In this document: in pieces, positions 46,217 to 54,546 of the stretch | Position numbering within the stretch: the stretch's first letter is position 1 | How the letters are laid out: every line of letters begins with the position of its first letter | NCBI GenBank assembly: GCA_021927905.1 | Contig: BLLK01000022.1 | Location: 2,666,001 to 2,730,000 of the forward strand | DNA from: Chaetoceros tenuissimus | Taxonomy: Eukaryota; Bacillariophyta; Thalassiosirophyceae; Chaetocerotales; Chaetocerotaceae | DNA: 64,000 bases | Direction: 5' to 3' | Translations under genes and position numbers: made by a program | Notes under the pieces: generated by a model | What the model saw: only the letters and a program-made list of their open reading frames with translations | The model's database searches: none | What the model was told of the DNA's origin: nothing

Positions 46217-47482
46217 ATGACACAATCAAGTACAAGAAATAACAGACGCCGCACTCGTGGCCATTTCAATAGAAGTGCTGCACTTATCCTCCTACTAGCT
46301 CTGACTAGAACGGTTGGATCTGACGCTGGTGCTCTCCCTTTCACAAGATCGGCACCCTCTATAGCAAAAGCTAATCATGAATCGCTAGTTGCTGGTACAT
46401 GTGTCGCCAACCTCAAAAAGTCAAATGGACAATGTCTCATCCCACGTGGAGGATCTTCAGCTGCTGCTGCATCCGAATCTGCTGTACTTTCTTCGGAATC
46501 ATTGAAAATGGTTGGCATTGCATCTGCTGCTAGTACTATCCGTGATGCTTTCCTTGCTCATTTTCAGGAATGGTGGCGTACTGCTGACACTGCCAAGTTT
46601 TTGCTAGCTGGTGCTGTTGCAGGTATTGTCAGTCGTACCGCTGTTTCACCACTCGAAGTTGTTGCAACTGCGCAAATGGTTAGAGGAGGAAATAAAAACA
46701 TGGTTGGAGAACTTGCTGAGCTCTTCAAGTCTGAAGGAGTGAAGGGGTTCTTCAAGGGGAACGGAGCGAACTGTCTCAAGGTAGCACCTACCAGAGGTGT
46801 CCAATTCTTTGCATTTGAATCCTTTAAGCAAAAGTTAGTTGAGTACAAGAGAAAATCTATGGGACTTGATGATGATGCCACTATTCAATTGAACCCAATA
46901 GAGCGTCTTGTTGCAGGAGGATTTGCTGGAATGATTGCTTCATCCATGGTATATCCTATTGAGGTTGTAAAGACAATGCTTACCATGTACCCAGGAAAGT
47001 ACGCGGGAATCGGAGCTGCATTTAGAGGAGTTCTTACTGAGGTTGGACCGAAAGGACTTTACGCTGGACTTGGACCTACCCTCATTGCTATGTTCCCATA
47101 TGTTGGTGTTGAATTCATGATTTATGAAACTTCAAAGATTGCGCTTGAAAAAATTTTGGCTGACAACAGTGAAGACGGTATTCACGTAGCTCTTCCTGTA
47201 ATTGTTTCACTTGGTCTTGGAGCTCTTGCAGGTGCTGCTGCACAAACTTCCGCTCACCCACTTGATGTTGTACGTAAGCGTCTCCAAATACAGGGAATCA
47301 ATGGAAACCCTGTTTTGTATAAGAATACTTTAGAATGTTTTTCTGGAGTTGCGGGCAAAGAGGGGATGGGTGCTCTCTACAAGGGTCTAGGCCCAGCTTG
47401 CGTAGCTACTATTCCTGGAACTGGAATTGCTTACATAACTTACGAGTTCATGAAGAAGTTCTTCCATTTGAGTTCCGTTTAA
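46217..47482 (+). CDS. SLC25 (mitochondrial carrier family) transporter with signal-type presequence
   Basis: Single exon, 421 residues. Three carrier repeats follow a long N-terminal extension: signature PLEVVATAQM (repeat 1, first helix end), PIEVVKTMLT (repeat 2) and PLDVVRKRLQ (repeat 3), each followed by a GLGPT-, GNGAN- or GLGPA-type segment. Repeat 1 lacks the usual basic residue of Px[DE]xx[KR]. The first 110 residues hold a hydrophobic stretch AALILLLALTRTVG, then Ala/Ser-rich sequence, so delivery to the ER or plastid envelope rather than the mitochondrion is likely. Closest in style to Brittle-1/adenine nucleotide or CoA carriers, but the substrate is not decided. Confidence 0.82.
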   Translation: MTQSSTRNNRRRTRGHFNRSAALILLLALTRTVGSDAGALPFTRSAPSIAKANHESLVAGTCVANLKKSNGQCLIPRGGSSAAAASESAVLSSESLKMVGIASAASTIRDAFLAHFQEWWRTADTAKFLLAGAVAGIVSRTAVSPLEVVATAQMVRGGNKNMVGELAELFKSEGVKGFFKGNGANCLKVAPTRGVQFFAFESFKQKLVEYKRKSMGLDDDATIQLNPIERLVAGGFAGMIASSMVYPIEVVKTMLTMYPGKYAGIGAAFRGVLTEVGPKGLYAGLGPTLIAMFPYVGVEFMIYETSKIALEKILADNSEDGIHVALPVIVSLGLGALAGAAAQTSAHPLDVVRKRLQIQGINGNPVLYKNTLECFSGVAGKEGMGALYKGLGPACVATIPGTGIAYITYEFMKKFFHLSSV

Positions 47483-48645
47483 GATGTATCTGGTGGAATG
47501 TCGCAGTTTGTAACAGTTTTCTAGAAAAGCTTGGCAAACAATTGCTACATGTTATGGTAGGATGAATTGGAAAGGGATTGGGTCAGATTCAGAATAAGTA
47601 TATATTGAATCACCCAAGCTAACTAAAATATTGGTATACAATATCTAATGGAGGACAAAACAAAGAGTAAAAAGCAACATACACTGAACAAATTTAAGTT
47701 GCTTGAATAGACAAACGCGGAGAGAGTTCTGTCGTAGTGTATTGATGTATTTAAAAAGTAGCACTAAATTTTAAAAGAAGCTTCAATCAGTTTGGATTTT
47801 CTATAACTTTGGAATTGAACTATCTCATGATAATGGAAGCGATTAAAAATCAATACTGGCAGATAGCGGATGAAGAAATACCATACCATACAAAATGAAC
47901 ACGAAAACCGCACACCCCATGAGGATCGTTCTGTACACATGTGTATGAACGATCCTTCTCTACAAGCAGTGTTATCCCATTCTCGCACTTTGATAATAAT
48001 AGATAATTGAGAAGAATAAATTCAATACAGCTTGGTTGCACCATACTTAGATACAACCTTTAATATTTAATAATTAATAATGCACATAAATTATGCTATC
48101 ACTAAACGAATTCATATATATATGCAATCTAATTAACGAAAGAGGCAGACTTGAGTGTCGGTGGTATTTAATAATATTTATGTTGCCCTATAGGCATACT
48201 TTAGAAAGTTTATATAATGGAAGAGTGATATATTTTCAAGTGAATTTGAATTATATAAAAATAAATGACAATGACAACGAGTGAGTGAGTCAAAAAGGCT
48301 ATTTAGGCCTACTTGTACGTACGATCTTGGTTGTGTATGGAACGATCCATAATCTTGTGTACGTATGGAACGATCCTCATTGCCGCACACCTAAAAATGA
48401 CGGACACTCTATGTAACTAACTAGCTAGACTAAAGCCACTCTACACAAAAGAACTCTGGTCCAGTACAGAAGATACGTACGTTATTTGGTTCAAAAAATG
48501 CAAAGCAAAAAGCAAAGCTTCAAAATAATCGTAACTAACTCTGTGTCTCTATTCGAACCTTTTCTGTAGAACTATTTATTGATAGACTTAATGTCTCCAA
48601 CTGTGGACACAAGACTAGGAATAGCAGAAAAGTAAACATACTGAA
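47483..48645. other. Intergenic region with MITE B
   Basis: A 1.16-kb gap between two plus-strand genes. Its centre is MITE copy B (47908-48391 with target duplications). The remainder is AT-rich and should contain the promoter of the downstream membrane protein gene. Confidence 0.45.
47908..48391 (-). mobile_element. MITE copy B, Mutator-like (9-bp TSD)
   Basis: Element body 47917-48382 (466 bp), flanked by the identical 9-mer CCGCACACC at 47908-47916 and 48383-48391. Terminal inverted repeats are CCATGAGGATCGTTC and, from the right end, CAATGAGGATCGTTC (one mismatch). Read on the minus strand, the interior aligns with copy A, for example CAAGTCTGCCTCTTTCGT against CAAGTCTACCTCTTTCGT, and ATATGAATTCGT in both. 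A 33-bp near-palindrome at 47923-47955 (GGATCGTTC, core TACACATGTGTA, GAACGATCC) occupies the left end. No coding capacity. Confidence 0.87.
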
Positions 48646-50466
48646 ATGACAGAAGGAGAAGAAAGCGAAACCAACGCGAAAGTCATGTCGTATCTTTCAG
48701 ATTGTGGCGTTGACACATCCAAGATATCTATCGAAGATTTTGATGGCAAGTCCCTAGAACTTCTTCAAAAGATGGTATCTGATGAAAACGTAATAGATGA
48801 CAAGTTAGATGAAACTATACATGAGATCCGAGAGGTGCAAGAAGGATTTCGAGATGGTATGGACGATAGAACAACAAGTGATAAAACAGATGTGGAAGAT
48901 CATGACAGTATTGAGAATGCCAAATTACAGGATGATACAGTAAAGCATTTGCAACGACTGGTTGATATTCAAAAATCTTTACTTTCCAGCCCACTTACTC
49001 AAGGTCATGGCATTATTCAAGAAGCAATGAAGGAAGTTCGAACCACCAAAAAGTTGGAAAAATCTGATACAGCGGATTTGGATATGGATTCTTTAGAGCC
49101 ATGGCAACGGGTACTTTTTCAAAAACTTGACAACCAAAATAAATCGATTGAAGAATGTCATAAGCGGATTGATCAATTATCAAGTCTTGTTCTCTTGAAT
49201 ATGCGCGCAAATCAGATTGCGTCTTCTATTTCTGGAAGTACTAATGTGAAAGCTACTAGTGCTACTCACTCAGATGAATCTTTGAGGAATAGAGTGCCTG
49301 TAGAGAATGTGAGAAGGGAGCACGCTGTAGCTCAGCAGCAAGCTGGACTTTTTGTAAATATATTTTCCACACCTGCTGCATTCTTTAATTGGCTTGGAAC
49401 TACACGACCAATTCGTGTACTTCGTCTGATCCGTCGTGAAGCTGATAATTTTCGTATGCCTATCCAAGGGCTAGGATTGAATCCGAACCAAGGATTTCTA
49501 GATATTCATCTCATGATGAAACTTGCTTTCATTTGCATTTTTTTGAGAGCAAGGATCGGGTCTAATGAAAGGAGGACTATGGCACGCAAAGCCTTTGAAA
49601 AACAAAATCGCCTGAAAGGTACAGCAGATGATCCAGAAAATATTGTCAAAGGTATTTTTAGGGAAGCTCTCAGTGATATGGTGGTATTATGGAAGACATA
49701 TAGTGCGGAGCTTTTGCTTACTGCAGCAATCATTGTATATTTAATCCAAACAGGCCTCATATTTTTTCTATATCAAATCATTTTCAAGGAAAATGTTTTC
49801 GCCAAGGTATGGCGTGATGAGGATTTAGAAACTAATGTGGCTATGCCTGTCCGTCGTCCTGAAAGGAATGAGAATGCTGAAGTTGAGCAAAATAATGATC
49901 AGGTAGATGAAAATGCTGTGAATAGAAGAGGAAGAAGAGATCGAAGAGATAGAGGTCCAAGAGATGCAGACAATGGCATTCATCATGATGAAGTGAACCA
50001 ACAACTGCATGCAGGTAGACCTGATGAGAATGGTAACGGGCTAAGAGGAGTCTTACCAAATGCTGTCAACAATGTCAATATTGCCAACTTGGGAAATACT
50101 CTCATTGGAGGTGTCATTGATAGACCATTTGAATTCGTTGACGAAAATCTACAAGATGATGAAGGAGCGGATGATCAGAATAACAATGATGCACGTATTC
50201 GGAACGTTCCTCAGGAAGAGATTTTCCTAGGACAAATGATTGATGGCATAAAGGATTTCTTATATATTTTCTCAAGCTTTTTCTTGTCCATTTTTCCTAT
50301 GTGGCGTCCTAGAGCAAGAGAAGTGGAACATGAGGAAACAGAGCCTGTAGTCCCTATCCAAAACAACGAAGAACAAAGGGATGATGATGAAATTGAACCA
50401 CAAGCACAACAGTTGGATGAGAACAACGCAGACGAAGAAATAAATGATGAAGAAAATGATGAATGA
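48646..50466 (+). CDS. Uncharacterised acidic multi-pass membrane protein
   Basis: Single exon, 606 residues. The N-terminal 200 residues are acidic and helical (MSYLSDCGVDTSKISIEDFD, then Glu/Asp-rich segments with coiled-coil potential). Hydrophobic segments lie at about 286-302, 361-385 and 535-552. The region between the second and third is rich in Asn, Asp and Arg with an RRGRRDRRDRG stretch, and the C-terminus is very acidic. I recognise no family. Composition and an unbroken frame make a real gene likely. It is convergent with the twin CX9C gene (52 bp). Confidence 0.65.
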   Translation: MTEGEESETNAKVMSYLSDCGVDTSKISIEDFDGKSLELLQKMVSDENVIDDKLDETIHEIREVQEGFRDGMDDRTTSDKTDVEDHDSIENAKLQDDTVKHLQRLVDIQKSLLSSPLTQGHGIIQEAMKEVRTTKKLEKSDTADLDMDSLEPWQRVLFQKLDNQNKSIEECHKRIDQLSSLVLLNMRANQIASSISGSTNVKATSATHSDESLRNRVPVENVRREHAVAQQQAGLFVNIFSTPAAFFNWLGTTRPIRVLRLIRREADNFRMPIQGLGLNPNQGFLDIHLMMKLAFICIFLRARIGSNERRTMARKAFEKQNRLKGTADDPENIVKGIFREALSDMVVLWKTYSAELLLTAAIIVYLIQTGLIFFLYQIIFKENVFAKVWRDEDLETNVAMPVRRPERNENAEVEQNNDQVDENAVNRRGRRDRRDRGPRDADNGIHHDEVNQQLHAGRPDENGNGLRGVLPNAVNNVNIANLGNTLIGGVIDRPFEFVDENLQDDEGADDQNNNDARIRNVPQEEIFLGQMIDGIKDFLYIFSSFFLSIFPMWRPRAREVEHEETEPVVPIQNNEEQRDDDEIEPQAQQLDENNADEEINDEENDE

Positions 50467-50518
50467 AAACAACTCAATTAAGTCCCTTGTTACATATTGT
50501 CAATGATTAATTTTTCAC

Positions 50519-50917
50519 TTATTCATCTTCTTGTTCAGCTACATATGTACCTAAAGCGCTTTCTTCTGTCAATTGTGTCTTTACACCCCTCTTCAGTCGA
50601 TCTTGATACATACCATGGTATATACATTCTTTGTACTCTTCAAATAAATCTTCACATGAGACTTCATCTCCCTCCTTATCTTCAAACTTCTTGCCGCCTA
50701 CAAATGCTTTATGTTTAGATGCATGGCAAATATCATATGCTCTTCTCTTTTTTCTACAATTGTATTCTACAAGTTGAAACCCTGTTAGATTTTTTGGCTT
50801 TTTCTTCTTCTTTTTCGGTGCTTCATTTGCAGATGGGTCTATCTTTACTTCCGTTGTTGTTGCCGGTATTTCATTTATTTTTCTTTCTGGTAGCGACGTA
50901 CTCTGTGCTGAACCCAT
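50519..50917 (-). CDS. Twin CX9C protein with predicted N-myristoylation site
   Basis: Single exon, 132 residues. It begins MGSAQS, a good N-myristoylation signal, followed by a Lys-rich linker (KKKKKKPKN). The core has two C-x9-C pairs: CRKKRRAYDIC and CEDLFEEYKEC, the pattern of coiled-coil-helix proteins oxidised by MIA40 in the mitochondrial intermembrane space. The loop between the pairs is about 35 residues, longer than usual. A myristoylated N-terminus plus a C-terminal CHCH fold is the layout of MIC19/CHCHD3, a cristae-junction protein, but I see no further match and an assembly-factor role is equally possible. Confidence 0.72.
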   Translation of the reverse strand: MGSAQSTSLPERKINEIPATTTEVKIDPSANEAPKKKKKKPKNLTGFQLVEYNCRKKRRAYDICHASKHKAFVGGKKFEDKEGDEVSCEDLFEEYKECIYHGMYQDRLKRGVKTQLTEESALGTYVAEQEDE

Positions 50918-51417
50918 GTTGATTGCTACTTACACAACAATAATGAGAAAGGAGGGGGGAGAAGAAAAATGAGACAAGTCTGTAAATGAGCGCAAAAGAA
51001 TGAGCCCAAGTGAGACTGACTTACACTATCTATACAAAACTTTATTTCTGACTACTAGCTGATAAATTGATGTGAACAACTAATAATTTTAATAATAGAA
51101 ATCATTCAAGTCAATTTAAAGAGAGAATGAAAGAGAACATTGTGTGTGTGAGTAAGTTGTCGATCTCATAACCTGATGATATTTCGGTCGACAGACATAC
51201 CAAAGAGGTTATAAGCTTGTTTACGCGACAAACGAGAGAAGAATGAATGAAATAGTTTTCAGTATTATTCAAAAGAGTGAACAAAGACTGTAAAGAGCTC
51301 ATTTTCACTGTGTCTATTGAAATCCAAAATAGCAGAATAGCATAGAGCATCGATATTTGACGTAGGAGACAAGTGCTAAATCTTTGATTTTGTTGATTAG
51401 ATTCAAAACTAGAGAAC
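50918..51417. promoter_or_regulatory. Divergent intergenic region
   Basis: These 500 bases lie between the twin CX9C and HUS1 start codons and should hold both promoters. An overlapping 157-codon minus-strand frame runs into HUS1 and is taken as a shadow. No other feature seen. Confidence 0.35.
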
Positions 51418-52515
51418 ATGAAGTTCAAAGCAAATTTATCAGTCCCACACACCCAACTGCTATACAATTTGATTAATCCTTTATCGAAGCTACAACCGCA
51501 GCATTCAGCGCAGTCTACCTCTAATGCTTCAAATGCGTCCATGAGCAGTGTGAATTCCACCATCATGTACCTTGACGATGACAAGATGGTTCTATCTACA
51601 AGAGGATCGTCTCATAAAAATGACAGTGAAGGAATCTTTTGCTTTGCAGAACTGATCACTACAGACGGCATCTTCACCTCACATGTCATTGAATCCGTTG
51701 AGAGAGATAATGCCATACTTATGGAGGTATCCATTACTCAATTTCGTACAGCACTAAAAGGTGTGCTTTCTACACAAAAGGAAGCATCAGGAGGTGGTAC
51801 AATGTCTGTTTTGAACAATGATCACGAAGTCAATATCAAGTTGGCCAAGAGAAACGGTGGTTTGCCACATTTGTGTTTTGACGTTCGTAATCCTCTGACA
51901 TATTCGTATAACCATAGAAATAGCAATTACAATGCTGACAATCAGAAAACAAGTGGAATAGGTGTGAACTATGCTATTCCTGTGACAATTATGAAAGTCG
52001 AAGAATTGCAATATCACGTGCCTCCTCGATTAGGCTTTCCAGATGTACAGTTGACTTTGCCAAAGGAACGACCATTGAGAAATGTAGTTGAAAGATTAAG
52101 GGGAATTTCACCTCATTTATATGTGGAAGGTTCCATGAATGGAATATTGACGCTAAGAATAGATAGTGACGGAGCTAGCATCAGGACAAGTTTTGATAAA
52201 CTTGTTCCTATCCATGAAGACTGTAAGTCAACTCAAACTCAAGATGGGAATGGAGATGGAGAGCATGGAGATGCATCGCAGATGGTCATGACCCAAGAAC
52301 CGGCCAAGTGCACCGTCAAGGTGGATTCTAAAAAGTTGCATGCTTGCTTGCATTGGCAGTCCACTCTAGGAATCAGCGACATATCTTCGGCTGTTTTGTG
52401 CATGTTTGAAAATGAAATGCTTGTCCTTGATGTGACTTTGAATCCAGAAATAGGTAGATTTATGCAGTACATTCCAGTGCATTATCTTTCAAATGAAGAA
52501 ATGAATTTTGATTGA
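51418..52515 (+). CDS. HUS1: HUS1, 9-1-1 checkpoint clamp subunit
   Basis: Single exon, 365 residues (human about 280). HUS1 joins RAD9 and RAD1 in the ring-shaped DNA-damage clamp. Visible: MKFKANL start, FCFAELI and the following acidic strand, LMEVSITQFRTALKG (HUS1 LxLTxxNLxRALK helix), YAIPVTIM, PDVQLTLPKERPLRNVVERL (domain linker and first helix of the second half), SMNGILTLRID, and the C-terminal RFMQYIPVHYL. Extra length comes from Ser/Asn-rich and Gln/Gly/Asp-rich loops. Confidence 0.87.
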   Translation: MKFKANLSVPHTQLLYNLINPLSKLQPQHSAQSTSNASNASMSSVNSTIMYLDDDKMVLSTRGSSHKNDSEGIFCFAELITTDGIFTSHVIESVERDNAILMEVSITQFRTALKGVLSTQKEASGGGTMSVLNNDHEVNIKLAKRNGGLPHLCFDVRNPLTYSYNHRNSNYNADNQKTSGIGVNYAIPVTIMKVEELQYHVPPRLGFPDVQLTLPKERPLRNVVERLRGISPHLYVEGSMNGILTLRIDSDGASIRTSFDKLVPIHEDCKSTQTQDGNGDGEHGDASQMVMTQEPAKCTVKVDSKKLHACLHWQSTLGISDISSAVLCMFENEMLVLDVTLNPEIGRFMQYIPVHYLSNEEMNFD

Positions 52516-52926
52516 AGGAATTTAGTTTGTAAACTTTCTCGTGAATAAATATTTTGGATGCTACAGGGGTAGTTTATTCATATGTTTTTAATTGCCACCT
52601 TTCTATACTGTATATTAATAAATATAATGTCTTCTTCCAAGATTCAAATATTGATAGTCTACCTTACTAAATAAATTCAAACAGCACCGCCAAGAACAAT
52701 GACATTGTACTTACCTGGCCATCCGTGTTCAGTCGGTATTTCTCAAGATTTGTCTGAGGAGCTTGTGTGATGCCCATCGAAAAGCATCAAATCCAAATCA
52801 GATCAAGAACTTTTCTACGTATGCATGCATCAAGAAAGCTCAAAAACCACAAACATTGATATTACCTTTTAATGAATTAGAATAAAGTTTTGATTCTTAT
52901 TACAAGAAGAAAAGATAGAAGAAAAC
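52516..52926. other. Intergenic region, nothing identified
   Basis: These 411 bases separate HUS1 from the MYND gene on the same strand. AT-rich; no gene, RNA or repeat seen. Confidence 0.4.
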
Positions 52927-54479
52927 ATGGACTTTCTCGCGTCGTTCAATCTTCATGAGCTTCCTGAACAACAAACGAAGATTAATGAGGATATTAGTGA
53001 AGCTTTGAAAGAAAATCCTGATATCAGAGTAAGTTCAATGAATTGATTGGTAAACATGCTCTGAACATGATTAAAGAGAGTCATTTACAACTTTCAAGCC
53101 GTATTATTGTTGTTGTTTCTCAATAAGTTGACTTCCTACATAGCTTGGCTTCGATGCGTGTTGTACATGTGCCAAGAAATTGAAGCTTTCTGATAAATCA
53201 GATGTATGCTGCAAAGGATGTAAAAGAGTTTGGTATTGCTCCAAAGAATGCAGAAGAAAAGATGCAGAATCTGATGTAAATGATGACGAGCCTGCGCAAG
53301 GTCATTCATCCATTATATGTTCTCTTTGTCGTCTTGCTCAAATTGAAGACTTTTTAGAAGGAAAAGCAGATAATAAAATTACTTTGTCGAAGGAGGAAAG
53401 AGAAGCTGCATATGATCGTATTCGTAGTGAACATGAAAGTTACCCTGCCACATTGGCAAATGTACTTCTTGATGCAATGAGCTTCCAACCAACATTGGCT
53501 CGTATGAAGAAGGAACGGAGAAAAAAGACAGATCGTGCTGGAGGCTTCAGTTCTCGAAACAAAACTTTTACCATTCATATTATTGGAGCGTCAGAAGAAG
53601 CAGAGTTATGGGGCGACTATGACCACTCGAGTTGCGAAAGTTCGTATGCAGCATATGCTGAAGCAATGACTGAATTATCTCATACCTATGATGGAATTTC
53701 TACAATAGAATTGATTTTTGTTGGACCTGATTGTCCAAAAAAGAATGTCAATGAAGTGAGGTTCATCAAAGGTGCAACGGAAGAACATCAAAGTAGTAGA
53801 GATGATGGATCAAAGAATAAGCAAAGAAATACAACAACTGCGTCTAAAATTGAAGTCAGAGTGCAATCATATAGATGTAATTACGATGAAAGCATATGCA
53901 ACACTATTCCAACAGCAGATGTTGTCGTGTTTTTCAACCCGGTGAGTGATTTAGTCACCTTTCTTTCAATCTGACACTTATTTTATGTAAGCTTACATTG
54001 ATTTTTGGGGTTCGCAGGGATTCACTTGTCCCGACTACGATTGGAGTGGTGCACTAAATACTTGTGTGAAAGAACATGGAGTTGCTCGTAGAAAACCGTT
54101 CATGATCACGACAAACACAGAGATGGAGGCCATATCTGATTTACAGTATTTGCATAAGCATGGTTACATTGATAACTTACCCATGGTAGTTGCAGATATT
54201 ATTGATGGAGAGAATACGTCAAAAGAGACTGATTTTGATATCGCTGAACACAATGACCCAAATATTTTCTTTGGTGAAAATCCAAACGCTGGTTTGCGTG
54301 TGAGGCAATCGGGTAACATGGCTAATGATTTGTTTGTGAAAAATCGATGGATTTATGGAGGCTTGTTCAGTGGCAATGAGGAGGCATCAACATCTAGTAA
54401 AAAAATAGAAGCCAAAGAAAGACGAGATAGTACACCTCAAAAACCAAAGAAGAGAAGCAAGAACTCAGCATTAATGTAA
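52927..54479 (+). CDS. MYND zinc finger protein, MSS51/ZMYND-like
   Basis: Three exons, 52927-53028, 53144-53941 and 54018-54479 (introns 115 and 76 nt); 453 residues. A MYND finger starts just after the first intron: C-x2-C (CCTC), C-x2-C (CKGC), WYCSKEC and a later H and C (GHSSIIC). The rest matches the C-terminal domain of MSS51/ZMYND proteins: TIHIIGASEEAEL, a strand IELIFVGPDCP, DVVVFFNPGFTCPDYDWSGAL and KPFMITTNTEMEA. In yeast Mss51 controls COX1 translation; animal relatives are varied, so function here is open. The tail is Lys-rich. Confidence 0.8.
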
Positions 54480-54546
54480 ATCCATAAGCATTTCATAGGG
54501 GTAATGAATACATATTATTTACAAGGTATATGACTTCAAACAACTC

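Noticed and set aside
51111-51584. A 157-codon minus-strand frame over the HUS1 start
   Set aside because: It overlaps the coding start of HUS1 on the other strand and has no family match.
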